Assembly (NCBI RefSeq): GCF_022662495.1
Contig: NZ_JAKPBU010000001.1
Span: 930,001 to 994,000, forward strand
From: Lysobacter sp. M2-1
GTDB taxonomy: Bacteria > Pseudomonadota > Gammaproteobacteria > Xanthomonadales > Xanthomonadaceae
Direction: 5' to 3'
Length of the DNA stretch: 64,000 nt
This document shows positions 35,184 through 44,617 of this stretch, piece by piece. The stretch's first letter is position 1. Each line of letters starts with the position of its first letter. The position numbers and the translations under genes were made by a program. The notes under the pieces are model-generated. The model saw nothing but the letters and a program-made list of their open reading frames with translations. It searched no databases and had not been told where the DNA came from.

Positions 35184-35855
35184 GTGAACGTCGAACACCC
35201 GCGCCTGATCGACCTCAGCCATACCATCGAAGCCGGCATGACGACCTACAAAGACCTGCCGGGCCCGGTCCTGTGCGATTACTGGACGCGCGAGGCCTCG
35301 CGCGCGAACTACGACGATGGCAGCACGTTCCAGATCGGCCGCATCGACCTGGTCGCCAACACCGGCACCTATGTCGACAGCCCGTTCCACCGCTTCGAAC
35401 ACGGCTGCGATCTGGCCGGCCTGCCGCTCGCCTCGCTCGCCGACCTGCCCGCCGTCGTGGTCAGGCAACCCTGGCAGGATGGGCTGGCCGTGGAAGCCAG
35501 CGCCTTCGACGGCGTCCCGCTGCAAGGCATGGCGGTGCTGGTCCACACCGGCTGGGACCGCCATTGGCGGACCGAGCGCTACTTCAGCGAGCACCCGTTC
35601 CTGACCGCCGCCGCTGCCGAACGTCTGGTCGCGGCGGGCGCGGCCTTCGTGGGCATCGACTCGTACAACATCGACGACACCCGCGTGCGTGCGCGTCCGG
35701 TCCACACGCTGCTGCTCGGCGCCGACATTCCCATCGGCGAGCACCTCACCCGCCTCGACGCCGTGCCCGATCGCGGTTGTCGCTTCCACGCCGTGCCGCC
35801 GAAGATCGTCGGCATGGGCACGTTTCCGGTGCGCGCCTACGCGATCCAGGCGTGA
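35184..35855 (+). CDS. cyclase/kynurenine formamidase family protein
   Basis: A 223-residue protein of the cyclase family. LIDLSHTIEAGMTTYKDLPGP is the usual start. The metal motif HxGTHxDxPxH occurs as NTGTYVDSPFH, so the two N-terminal histidines are Asn and Tyr while Asp and the last His remain. Later VHTGWD and VGIDSYNIDDT are typical of the fold. The start is a GTG at 35184; the more upstream open frame is not family-like. It may be an amidohydrolase with altered metal binding. Confidence 0.8.
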   Translation: MNVEHPRLIDLSHTIEAGMTTYKDLPGPVLCDYWTREASRANYDDGSTFQIGRIDLVANTGTYVDSPFHRFEHGCDLAGLPLASLADLPAVVVRQPWQDGLAVEASAFDGVPLQGMAVLVHTGWDRHWRTERYFSEHPFLTAAAAERLVAAGAAFVGIDSYNIDDTRVRARPVHTLLLGADIPIGEHLTRLDAVPDRGCRFHAVPPKIVGMGTFPVRAYAIQA

Positions 35856-35877
35856 GCCGCAGGAAGGATGGAGCCGC

Positions 35878-36357
35878 TCACGCCTCCGGCGCGGGCGCGT
35901 CCCAGTCCTTCATGTCCTCGAGGAACACCGGCACGTCGGTGTGCTCGATCAGCAGTTCGAAACGACGCTGCTCCTCGCGCTCGAAGGTTTTCTTGTCGGG
36001 ATACAGATCGGCGATGATCGCCTTGTCGACCGCCGGGTCCGGCAAAGACGCGTTGGCGTCGCGAAACGTCACGGTCACCCGCATGTCCCAGCGGTCGGCT
36101 TCGCCCGCGTGGTTGACCGGATAGGCCACCCCGATGTCGCGGACATATCCGAGCTGTTTCAGCCGCTGCAGCACGGGGTAATGGTTCTTCTTGAACAGCG
36201 AGATGAACTCGTCCAGGTGGCCCCACTCGACCTTGTAGGTGTACTCCACCACGAACGGCTCGCCCGCCGTAGTCGATTGCGCGAGCGCCGGCGGTGCTGA
36301 CCATCCCGCGCAGGCCAGCACCAGCGCGCAGGCGCCCGTCTTCAACCTATCGATCAT
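35878..36357 (-). CDS. exported hypothetical protein
   Basis: A 159-residue protein with a signal peptide (about 1-26, ending PPALAQ). The mature part has EYTYKVEWGHLDEFISLFKKNHYPVLQRLKQLGY and ends in EHTDVPVFLEDMKDW, an alpha/beta pattern like a ferredoxin-like dimeric barrel. ATG at 36357 was chosen for its signal peptide. No family could be named. It converges on the cyclase gene, 22 bp away. Confidence 0.65.
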   Translation of the reverse strand: MIDRLKTGACALVLACAGWSAPPALAQSTTAGEPFVVEYTYKVEWGHLDEFISLFKKNHYPVLQRLKQLGYVRDIGVAYPVNHAGEADRWDMRVTVTFRDANASLPDPAVDKAIIADLYPDKKTFEREEQRRFELLIEHTDVPVFLEDMKDWDAPAPEA

Positions 36358-36607
36358 CTTCGCCACTGTCGGCCCCTTCGGCGCGCGTGTTTCGTAAAGG
36401 CAACGGCGGCGGCGGGCTTGTACGGCCATTGGGGCGACCAGAGATGAACTGCCGGGGTGCTGGTCGCCCAATCCGTTTTGCGTTGTCAGCACAGCGCCGA
36501 CTCCGCTGCAACTGTTCGCCCGTTGCTCAGGATCGCGAAATGCGCGGAGCCACGGGAATGACCTGGTTCCTTCGTTCCCGCTACTACCTATCTCCTGTCC
36601 CGCCAAC

Positions 36608-38893
36608 TCAAGGGGAAGCAGCGATCGCCTGTCTTGGGCTCGCCAGTCGCAGGTCGCTCTCACTGAGCACCCTGTTCGCAAGGATGAGTTCGGTGGCGTC
36701 GGGTGCAACATCGAGCCCCACGATCTGGAGCGATGGCGTCAGCGCCACGACATCCCTCACCGATCCGCTGGCGTCGAGCATCGACAGGCGCGGCGGACCC
36801 GCCGTGGGCCTGCGGACGAAATAGATCCCGCCGTCCGCCGGGGCCCAGTTGTCGCCGTCCTCGGGCGCAAGGTCTGCGGTCAGTCGCGTTTCCGGGGCGG
36901 CCGCGCCCGTTTCGCGCCACGCGCGCCTGGCCTGGCGCCACAGGCCCGGTGCCTCTGGTTTGCTGTACAGCAGCCATGCGCCATCGGTCGACTCGACCGG
37001 ATTGGCGCCGCCGTTCGCAGTGATCCTCACCGCTTCCCCGCCACCTGCCGGTCGTGCGTAGAGTTGCCAGTCGCCGCTGCGGTTGGATTCGAAATAGATC
37101 CACCGGCCATCGCGGGACCAGGCCGGATTACGACTGTCGCCCGGGCCTTGCGTGATCCGCTGCGGCGATCCGCCTTGCGACGCGACGGTATAGACGGCGG
37201 TGCGCCCGTCGGGGCTGGCATCGAACGCGATCGTCGCGCCATCGGGCGACCAGGCGGGATGGTCGACGAACACGCCGCCGAACGATGCGATCTGCACCGC
37301 ATCGCGCCCGTCGCGATCGCTCACCCAGATGCCTTGCGGGCCGGCCCGGTTGGAGTTGAAGGCGATGCGCCTGCCATCGGGTGCATAGGCCGGGCTGGAA
37401 TCCCAACGTGTCGAGCGGACCGAGGGCCCGGTCGCGATGGGCGCCTGCCGCGCAAGATCGATCCTCTGCAACTGCGCACGATGCGTCCATCGCTCATAGG
37501 CCACCCGGCCGACCGCGGGCGCCGCCGAAGGTTGGTGCACGTCTTCGTCGCCCAGGGCCAGCTGCTGGGGATCGCCGCCGGCCGGATCCACGGACCACAC
37601 CCCGTACACGCCCGAACGGGTCGAGGTGAGCAGCAGCCGCGTGCCATCCGGCGACCAGGTGAGGCCGTTGATCTTGCGATTGTCGAAGGTCAGCCGCGTC
37701 GGTTCGCCACCGCCGGACGGTGCTGCGTAGAGGTCCTTGGTGACCTCGTTCACGGCGCGGACGAAGTACACCGTGCGCCCATCGCGCGCGAACAGCGGAT
37801 CGATGTCGCCCAGCGTGCCTGCTTCCGGGCGGGTGACGGCCTGCGTGCGCCCGGTGTCGATCGAGGCCAGGACGATTCGGTAGGGCGAGGCGGCATCGTC
37901 CCGGCGTGCGTAGGCGATCGACGCGCCATCGGGTGCCAGGCTCATGCCGCGGATGTCGGCGGCGGCCTCGTCGCGCACCACCAGCGTGGCGCCGCCGCCC
38001 AGCGCGGACACCCGCATGATCGCCACCCCGCTGCGCTGCGGGCGGACGAACAGGACTGCGCCTCCGTCGGCCGACCACACGGGGTGGTTTTCCGCGCTGT
38101 CGCTGTGGGTCAGATTGAGCGTGGATTCGCTGCCGACGGTTTTCACATGGATATCGGGTACGCCATCGGCGTCATCGTCCCAGACGAAGGCGACGCGGCT
38201 GCCGTCCGGGGACAGGGCCGGTTCGAGTTCGCTGCCGACGAAGCTCGTCAGGGGAAGCGTTTCGAAGGTGGTGGCGATGCCGGGCGGCGCCTGCCTGGAT
38301 CCGGCCGTCCACACCAGCGCTACCGCAACCGCCACCAGCGTCGCGCCCGCGATCCCGGCCAGGGCCAGTACGTAACGCAACGGCACGGCGCGCACCGGCA
38401 CGCCGTCCTGGTTCGCTTTTGCGACAGTGGCCTGGTCGGGTGGCGTCGCGGACTCGGCATCCGCGGCCGGGTGTGGCGTCCCTGCGTCGGGACCGGGCGC
38501 CGTCGCGGGGACCACCTCGGCGACCCGCGCCGGCGCGATCGGCGCGATCAGGCGGTAGCCGGTCTTGCGGATGGTTTCGATATAGCGCGGCGATTGCGCG
38601 TCGTCGCCGAAGATCTTGCGCAGTTCCGACACGCTGCGATTGAGCAGGTAGTCGTCGCCGGCTCTGGGCCACACCTGCTCGAGGAACGCCTCCCTCGGGA
38701 CCACGGCGCCCGGCCGCGCCGCCATCAGGGTCAGCACCTGCATCACCTTCGGCTCGACCTGGGTCACCTGCCCGTGCACGGAGATCCGGTTGAGCGCGGG
38801 TTGCACCAGCGCGCTGCCGACCAGGAAATCCTGTGGATTCCCGGGCGCCGGCGGCGCGCCGAACTTGTTTCTGATGACGACGTGGTCGTTCAT
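36608..38893 (-). CDS. winged-helix/transmembrane/beta-propeller regulator (CadC-like)
   Basis: A 761-residue protein. Residues about 20-115 form an OmpR-type winged helix (VEPKVMQVLTLMAARPGAVVPREAFLEQVW and NRSVSELRKIFGDDAQSPRYIETIRKTGYRL). A transmembrane helix follows at about 180-200. The periplasmic part (about 225-755) is a WD40-like/TolB-type propeller with repeats such as WSPDGTRL, WSPDGATIAF and WSRDGRWIYF. It is a one-component membrane regulator that could sense a periplasmic ligand. It reads toward the hypothetical gene at 35878. No target is evident; the 39106 gene is divergent. Confidence 0.88.
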   Translation of the reverse strand: MNDHVVIRNKFGAPPAPGNPQDFLVGSALVQPALNRISVHGQVTQVEPKVMQVLTLMAARPGAVVPREAFLEQVWPRAGDDYLLNRSVSELRKIFGDDAQSPRYIETIRKTGYRLIAPIAPARVAEVVPATAPGPDAGTPHPAADAESATPPDQATVAKANQDGVPVRAVPLRYVLALAGIAGATLVAVAVALVWTAGSRQAPPGIATTFETLPLTSFVGSELEPALSPDGSRVAFVWDDDADGVPDIHVKTVGSESTLNLTHSDSAENHPVWSADGGAVLFVRPQRSGVAIMRVSALGGGATLVVRDEAAADIRGMSLAPDGASIAYARRDDAASPYRIVLASIDTGRTQAVTRPEAGTLGDIDPLFARDGRTVYFVRAVNEVTKDLYAAPSGGGEPTRLTFDNRKINGLTWSPDGTRLLLTSTRSGVYGVWSVDPAGGDPQQLALGDEDVHQPSAAPAVGRVAYERWTHRAQLQRIDLARQAPIATGPSVRSTRWDSSPAYAPDGRRIAFNSNRAGPQGIWVSDRDGRDAVQIASFGGVFVDHPAWSPDGATIAFDASPDGRTAVYTVASQGGSPQRITQGPGDSRNPAWSRDGRWIYFESNRSGDWQLYARPAGGGEAVRITANGGANPVESTDGAWLLYSKPEAPGLWRQARRAWRETGAAAPETRLTADLAPEDGDNWAPADGGIYFVRRPTAGPPRLSMLDASGSVRDVVALTPSLQIVGLDVAPDATELILANRVLSESDLRLASPRQAIAASP

Positions 38894-39105
38894 CCTGCCG
38901 GGCCTGCCTCGTCTCGGGCGGTCATCACGTCACCTGCGACCGTAGCGTAGGCCCCTAGTTTCGCGCATCGGTACGGGCGCAACCGCAACTGTTCCGAATC
39001 TGCAGGAAAACCCTAGCTCCCCTACATGGAGGAACCGCAGGCCCCGGCCTCAAATCGGGTGCGTGGCGCTGGCCACGCACGAGAACCCGTCAAGGAGGTC
39101 ACCTC

Positions 39106-39498
39106 ATGTTCACCACATACGCACGCTCACGACTGCCTGCAACCGCCCTGGGCCTGGTTGCCCTGGTGTTCACGGCCACCACGCCGGCGCTGGCACAGAC
39201 CGCCTGGGACTGGCAGGACCAGGCCGACATGCTGGGACGGCTGACGGCGCAGGGTGTGGTCAGGTCGATGGATTCGGTCCGCGCACGGGGCGACGAACGG
39301 GATCGCACGCCGGCTCCGGCCCGATTGCGCGAGGCCGATCGCGACAATGCGGCCGTTGTCGATCCTCGCCGCAGCTTCGGCCACGAGATCGGGGCGCGGA
39401 CGCCACCGGCCGCTGGCGCCACCGTGTTGTCCGACGTCGAGGCGACGACGAACGCTACGCCTCCGCCCGCACGTGAACGGCGTGCGCGCGAGCTTTGA
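39106..39498 (+). CDS. small exported hypothetical protein
   Basis: A 130-residue protein with a strong SD (AAGGAGGT, 7 bp before the ATG) and a signal peptide (LPATALGLVALVFTATTPALAQ). The mature part is charged and disordered, rich in Arg, Asp and Pro, without cysteines. It is divergent from the propeller regulator at 38893 with 212 bp between, so it could be its target. The function is unknown. Confidence 0.65.
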   Translation: MFTTYARSRLPATALGLVALVFTATTPALAQTAWDWQDQADMLGRLTAQGVVRSMDSVRARGDERDRTPAPARLREADRDNAAVVDPRRSFGHEIGARTPPAAGATVLSDVEATTNATPPPARERRAREL

Positions 39499-39918
39499 CG
39501 CGAGCACAGACCCGTGCGCATGTCCTTGCGCAGTCGCGCGGCCGCGTCCGCCGGCGCCTCGTCGGATCGAGCGGCAGCGAACGCCGGTGCCGGTGCGTAC
39601 ACGAGGCGCAGTTGAACGTCCGGCACATGGAATAACCGTGCACAGCAACGCTGCGACGCTTGAACTTCAGCGGCCACTGCTCGACCGGCGCGCCGAAGTT
39701 GGCAACCGGTGGATCGCGCTGCTGCATACCGGGCGACAGCTCGCGCAAGGATCCAGCCCATAGCAAGCCAGCGCACCCGCGCGTTGTCGCAGCGCAGCAT
39801 TGCAAAACCTGGATGGATCGCGCCGCACAAGTCATTGGTCGGGCATTGCACCGGCCTTCTATGCTGCGCGACGCACGCCTGCGACCGGCGCGCGTCCGCC
39901 GCATCGGAAGGAGCGTCC
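39499..39918. other. intergenic region upstream of sugar MFS gene
   Basis: 420 bp. Several frames are open but have no family character. A GGAAGGAG lies just before the MFS start at 39919. No strong operator was recognised. Confidence 0.4.
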
Positions 39919-41226
39919 ATGGCAGCACCCACCTTGCAGGCGTCGGCCCAGGCGTTGCGCTCCGGCGTGCCCGCCTATCGTTCGGCGCTGACGCTGCTGG
40001 CCTCGCTGTTCTTCATGTGGGGCTTCATCACCGTCATCAACAACACCCTGCTGCCGCACCTGCGCAGCGTGTTCGAGCTGGACTACACGCGGACCACGCT
40101 GATCGAATCGGTCTGGTTCATCGCCTACTTCGTCGCATCGCTGCCATCGGCGTGGCTGATCGAACGGATCGGTTACCAGCGCGCGCTGGTCACCGGGCTG
40201 GCGATCATGGCGGTGGGGGCGCTGGGCATGGTGCCTGCGGCGCAGATGCCTTCCTATGCGATCACCGTGGCCTCGCTGTTCGTCATCGCCAGCGGCATCA
40301 CCCTGCTGCAGGTGGCGGCCAATCCCTACGTGGCGGTGATCGGCCCGCCGGAGACCGCCTCGTCGCGGCTCAACTTCGTGCAGGCATTCAATTCCTTCGG
40401 CACCACGCTGGCGCCGCTGTTCGGGGGCTATCTGATCCTCGGCCGCACCACCGCCGGCACCGCCAGCGCCGACACCGTGCTGACCCCGGCCGAGCGCCTG
40501 GCCGATGCGCAATCGGTGCAGTTGCCGTACCTGATCGTCGCGGCGGTGCTGGTGGTGCTGGCGATCGTGATCGCGCGCTACCGGCTGCCGGCGCTCGGCG
40601 GCGCCACGCAGCGCCATGCGCGCGAAGAGCGCGCGCGCCATTCGCTGTGGTCGCACCGCAACCTGGTGCTCGGCATCCCCGCGATCTTCATCTACCTCAT
40701 CGCCGAGATCGGCGTCTCCAACCTGTTCATCAATTTCGTGGCGCAGCCGGACATCGGCAACCTCACCCACGAGCAGGCATCGCGCTACCTGTTCCTGCTA
40801 TGGGGCGGGATGATGGTGGGGCGCTTCGCCGGCAGCTTCCTGATGCGCAGCATCGCGCCGGAGAAGGTGTTGGCGCTGTTCTCGATCGGCGCGTTCGTGG
40901 CGATGCTGGTGACGGTGTTCGCGTCGGGTCCCTTGGCGATGTGGTCGCTGATCTCGGTGGGCCTGTTCCACTCGATCATGTTCCCGACCATCTTCACCCT
41001 GGGCATCCGCGGCCTGGGCCCGCTGACCGAGGAAGGCTCGGGCCTGCTGGTGATGGCGATCGCCGGCGGCGCGCTGGTGGTGGTGCAGGGCTGGCTGGCG
41101 GATCGCTACGGCCTGCAGCTCTCGTTCCTGCTCACCGCGGCCTGCGAGCTGTACGTGCTGTTCTATGCACTGTGGGGCGCGAAGCCGTCGCCCGCCGCTG
41201 CAGCGGTGGCTGCGCAGCACGCGTAG
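39919..41226 (+). CDS. sugar MFS transporter, FucP/GluP/NagP family
   Basis: A 435-residue permease with 12 predicted helices. SLFFMWGFITVINNTLLPHLRSVFELDY (about 31-58) is the FucP-family signature of helix 1; SGITLLQVAANPYVAVIGPPETASSRLNFVQAFNSFGTTLAP is helix 4-5 with the conserved NP. ATG at 39919 has a GGAAGGAG 6 bp upstream. It imports a hexose, fucose or N-acetylglucosamine. The neighbouring GH29 gene makes fucose possible, but the sequence does not decide. Confidence 0.9.
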   Translation: MAAPTLQASAQALRSGVPAYRSALTLLASLFFMWGFITVINNTLLPHLRSVFELDYTRTTLIESVWFIAYFVASLPSAWLIERIGYQRALVTGLAIMAVGALGMVPAAQMPSYAITVASLFVIASGITLLQVAANPYVAVIGPPETASSRLNFVQAFNSFGTTLAPLFGGYLILGRTTAGTASADTVLTPAERLADAQSVQLPYLIVAAVLVVLAIVIARYRLPALGGATQRHAREERARHSLWSHRNLVLGIPAIFIYLIAEIGVSNLFINFVAQPDIGNLTHEQASRYLFLLWGGMMVGRFAGSFLMRSIAPEKVLALFSIGAFVAMLVTVFASGPLAMWSLISVGLFHSIMFPTIFTLGIRGLGPLTEEGSGLLVMAIAGGALVVVQGWLADRYGLQLSFLLTAACELYVLFYALWGAKPSPAAAAVAAQHA

Positions 41227-41263
41227 AACTGGCGCGGAACCGGGATGCGCGGGCTTTCCACGC

Positions 41264-41347
41264 CGTCATCCCCGCGCAGGCGGGGACCCATGGACTCTAA
41301 TCGATTGAAATCAACGTCCATGGGTTCCCGCCTTCGCGGGAATGATG
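41264..41347. repeat. REP-like double palindrome
   Basis: Two hairpins, CCCCGCGCAGGCGGGG and CCCGCCTTCGCGGG, sit in inverted arrangement around a 32-bp AT-rich centre (GACTCTAATCGATTGAAATC). The outer arms, GTCATCC at the left and its near complement AATGATG at the right, extend the symmetry. It lies after the stop of the MFS gene and may act as a terminator or BIME-like element. Confidence 0.8.
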
Positions 41348-41534
41348 AGCAAAAGCGTAGGTTCCGACCACTTTGCTGCCAGCAGCTTTGTGGCTACGCC
41401 GAAGGCGCCTTGTCGTGGCGGATCAACTGCCTCCGTTCCATTGATCGGGAATGACGAACGAATGTTAGGTAGCATCCGGAGCGATCGCCGCATCAGGAAG
41501 ATCCGATGACATCGTCGCTGACATCTTTCCCGTC

Positions 41535-42953
41535 GTGCTGACGCCTTTGCTGCAGTCTTCCCCGCTCGTGCTCATGGCCGCCGCCGGTCCGGCGGCGGAT
41601 GCCGCGCGCGCCGTCGTGCCCGGCGACCAGCTCGTCGCCGCCGCACTCATCGGCATCGTGTTGATCGTGGTGCTGATCAGCTGGGCGAAGCTGCATCCGT
41701 TCCTGTCGCTAGCCATCGGCGCGCTGGCCACCGGTGCGATCGCGGGGCTGGACGTGGCCGCTGCCAGCACCAGCTTCGCCAGCGGTTTCGGTACGACCAT
41801 GGGCGGGGTCGGCATCCTCATCGCGCTCGGCGCGATCTACGGCAAGCTGCTCGCCGACTCCGGCGGCGCCGACCGCATCGTCGAGACCCTGGTGGCGCGC
41901 GCCACGCCGCGCAGCCTGCCGTGGGTGATGGGCCTGATCGGCGCGATCATCGGCCTGCCGATGTTCTTCGAAGTCGGGCTGGTGCTGCTGGTTCCCGTGA
42001 TCATCCTGGTCGCACGCCGCTCGGGCGCGCCGTTGATGCGCATCGCACTGCCGACACTGGCCGGGCTGTCGGCCATGCACGGCCTGGTGCCGCCGCATCC
42101 CGGTCCGCTGGCCGCGATCGGCATGCTCGGCGCCGACCTGGGCCTGACGCTCGCGCTCGGCGTGCTGGTCGCGATTCCGGCGGTGGTGATCGCCGGCCCG
42201 CTGTTCGCGCGCTTCGCCGAGCGCTGGGTGCCCGCGCCGGTGCCGCTGCTGTTCATTGCATCGGGCGAAGCGGCGCTCGCACGCCGCCCGTCGTTCGTCG
42301 CCACGCTGGCGAGCATCCTGCTGCCGGTGGTGCTGATGCTGGCCAAGGCCATCGCCGACATCGCCGCGCCCGACTCCGGCGCTGCATGGAAGGCGGTGAT
42401 CGACTTCCTCGGCCTGCCGATGATCGCGCTCGGCATCGCGGTCGTCGCCGGGTTCTTCGTGCTCGGCCGCGGCGCGGGCTTCGGGCGCGACAAGCTGCAG
42501 GAAGTGGTCGGGTCATCGCTTGGCCCGGTAGCGGGCATCCTGCTGATCGTCGGCGCGGGCGGCGGCTTCAAGCAGGTGCTGGTCGATACCGGCATCGGCG
42601 GTTTCATCGCCGCACAGGTCGATGGCTCGTCGGTCTCGGTGCTGCTGCTTGCCTGGCTGATCGCGGTGGTCATCCGCATCGCCACCGGCTCGGCCACCGT
42701 CGCCACCATCACAGCAGCCGGCATCCTGCAGCCGCTGGTCGCCGGTCTGGACCAGGCCACCGCCGCGCTGCTGGTGCTGGCCATCGGCTCGGGCTCGGTA
42801 TTCCTCTCGCACCTCAACGACGCCGGCTTCTGGCTGATCAAGGAATACTTCGGCCTGGACATCGGGCAGACGCTCAAGTCCTGGACCGTGCTCGAATGCC
42901 TGATCTCCGTGGTCGGCCTGGTGGGCGTACTGCTGTTGGGCCTGGTGCTCTGA
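41535..42953 (+). CDS. GntP family gluconate permease
   Basis: A 472-residue permease with about 12 helices. The family core [25 protein letters not shown] (about 137-161) and LAGLSAMHGLVPPHPGPLAAIGMLGAD (about 177-203) are the GntP signatures, as are GSATVATITAAGI and HLNDAGFWLIKEYF near the end. The start is the GTG at 41535; an ATG at 41574 would shorten it by 13 residues. It overlaps gntK by 1 bp (TGATG), so import and phosphorylation are coupled. Confidence 0.9.
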   Translation: MLTPLLQSSPLVLMAAAGPAADAARAVVPGDQLVAAALIGIVLIVVLISWAKLHPFLSLAIGALATGAIAGLDVAAASTSFASGFGTTMGGVGILIALGAIYGKLLADSGGADRIVETLVARATPRSLPWVMGLIGAIIGLPMFFEVGLVLLVPVIILVARRSGAPLMRIALPTLAGLSAMHGLVPPHPGPLAAIGMLGADLGLTLALGVLVAIPAVVIAGPLFARFAERWVPAPVPLLFIASGEAALARRPSFVATLASILLPVVLMLAKAIADIAAPDSGAAWKAVIDFLGLPMIALGIAVVAGFFVLGRGAGFGRDKLQEVVGSSLGPVAGILLIVGAGGGFKQVLVDTGIGGFIAAQVDGSSVSVLLLAWLIAVVIRIATGSATVATITAAGILQPLVAGLDQATAALLVLAIGSGSVFLSHLNDAGFWLIKEYFGLDIGQTLKSWTVLECLISVVGLVGVLLLGLVL

Positions 42954-43492
42954 TGCCGCCGCGCAAGCCTGGGCCTGTGCTCGTGGTCATGGGCGTGGCC
43001 GGTTCCGGCAAGTCCACGCTGGCGGCGCTGCTGGCAGAGCGCCTGGGCTGGCCGCTGCAGGAAGGCGACGTGCTGCACCCGCAGGCCAACGTCGACAAGA
43101 TGGCGGCCGGACAGCCGCTCAACGATGCCGACCGCCAGCCGTGGCTGCGCTTGGTGGCTGCATGGATCGATGCGCGCATCGCGGCCGGCGCGCCGGGCAT
43201 CGTCACCTGCTCCGCGCTCAGGCGTGCCTATCGCGACGTCCTCCGGCGCGATGGCGTGCGCTTCGTGCACCTCACCGGCGAGCGCTACCTGCTAGCGCAA
43301 CGCATGCAAGAGCGCAGCGGCCACTTCATGCCGCCATCGCTTCTCGACTCGCAGCTGGCCACGCTCGAAGCGCCGGGCGCGGACGAGGACGCCATCACCG
43401 TCGACATCGCACTGGCACCCGACGCGCAGGCGGCTGCAGTGCTCGCGTGGCTCGGTATCGACGGTGGCGACGAAGCGGCTTCGGGCGGTTGA
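42953..43492 (+). CDS. gntK: gluconokinase
   Basis: A 179-residue kinase with P-loop GVAGSGKS (14-21), then GWPLQEGDVLHPQANVDKMAAGQPLNDADRQPWL (the substrate loop with Asp/His), SALRRAYRDVLR and RSGHFMPPSLLDSQLATLE. The last is the GntK-type lid and arginine region. It makes 6-phosphogluconate for the Entner-Doudoroff or pentose-phosphate route. It is overlapped by gntP. Three remnants of gluconokinase-like 3' ends exist at 48.0-48.4 kb and 50.8 kb. Confidence 0.93.
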   Translation: MPPRKPGPVLVVMGVAGSGKSTLAALLAERLGWPLQEGDVLHPQANVDKMAAGQPLNDADRQPWLRLVAAWIDARIAAGAPGIVTCSALRRAYRDVLRRDGVRFVHLTGERYLLAQRMQERSGHFMPPSLLDSQLATLEAPGADEDAITVDIALAPDAQAAAVLAWLGIDGGDEAASGG

Positions 43493-43647
43493 TGCACGAT
43501 GCACGGAGGCGCGATGTCGGCCTTGATCGACGTTGATGTTTGCGGCGCGGCAGCGGGAGGCCCGGCGTCGACTGCGACAGGATGAATTGCCCTGCAGAGG
43601 TGGGATAGGGACGTGCTGGTCAATGCGTTGCGTGAAAATCGTGGCGC

Positions 43648-44565
43648 TCAATTCCCTGCGCCGCCTGCCGACGGATCAAACTCCAGGAACGCCTGCAGTC
43701 GATCGGCGGTAGCAGCCGGTTGCACTTCCGGAAAGAAGTGGCCTCCGGGAACCGCTTCGCCACGCACGTCGCCAGCCCATCGCCGCCAGATCCCGAGCGG
43801 CCCGCCTGTATCTGCGTACCAGTCATCCAGTGCCGTGTCCCGGCTCCACAGGGCCAGCACTGGGCAGCGGATGGTGTGGCCACGCTCGCGGTCGGCCGCA
43901 TCGTGGCGGCAATCGATGGTCGCGCCGGCACGGTACTCCTCGCAGATCGCATGCACGTGCGCGGGGTCGCGCAGGGCGTCCACATACGCCTGGCGGACCT
44001 CGCCAGGGAACGCATCCCCACGCGAGCCCCATTGCGACAGGGCATCGTCGACGCAGGCTTCCGGTGCAGCCGCGAGCAGACGCTCGGGCAGCGGCGCGGG
44101 CTGCGCCAGCAGGCTCCACGGCCAGAACGATTGCGCGAATCGGGCGTCAGCGCGCTCCCAGGCAACGAGCGTCGGGATCGCGTCGAGCACGGCCAGGCGC
44201 ACGATGCGCTCCGGCGTATCCAGCGCCATGCGATACGCCACGCGCGCACCGCGGTCGTGTCCCACGACCGCGTAGCGCTCGAACCCCAATGCCTGCATCG
44301 CCTCGACCAATGACGAGGCCATCGCGCGCTTGGAGTGTGGCGCGTGGTCGGGCGCCGGTTCGGGACATCCGCTCTGGCCATAGCCGGGCAGGTCCGCGCA
44401 GACCACCGTGAATCGCTGCGAAAGTGCCGGCGCGATGTCGCGCCACATCAGGTGCGTCTGCGGGAAGCCATGCAGCAGCAGCACCGCCGGCCCATGCCCC
44501 GCGACGCGGACGTGGATCCGCGCGCTTCCGACGATACGCTTTGCAAAGGAATCGAAGTGCAGCAT
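43648..44565 (-). CDS. alpha/beta hydrolase resembling fluoroacetate dehalogenase
   Basis: A 305-residue hydrolase. HGFPQ (32-36) gives the oxyanion region, GHDRGARVAYR (102-112) holds nucleophile D104 with R105 and R108 as the carboxylate-binding pair of fluoroacetate dehalogenase, and H276 in PGGHFFPE is the catalytic His. SLLAQPAPLPERLL and Y211 also match that family. The halide-pocket His-Trp pair is here Pro149-Trp150, so one halide ligand is missing. Defluorination is doubtful; a haloacid or ester substrate is likely. Confidence 0.82.
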   Translation of the reverse strand: MLHFDSFAKRIVGSARIHVRVAGHGPAVLLLHGFPQTHLMWRDIAPALSQRFTVVCADLPGYGQSGCPEPAPDHAPHSKRAMASSLVEAMQALGFERYAVVGHDRGARVAYRMALDTPERIVRLAVLDAIPTLVAWERADARFAQSFWPWSLLAQPAPLPERLLAAAPEACVDDALSQWGSRGDAFPGEVRQAYVDALRDPAHVHAICEEYRAGATIDCRHDAADRERGHTIRCPVLALWSRDTALDDWYADTGGPLGIWRRWAGDVRGEAVPGGHFFPEVQPAATADRLQAFLEFDPSAGGAGN

Positions 44566-44617
44566 CTGACTCCTGGCAGCCCTGCAGGGCGGCGCGCCTG
44601 CGCAGGCGGCGTTCCTG

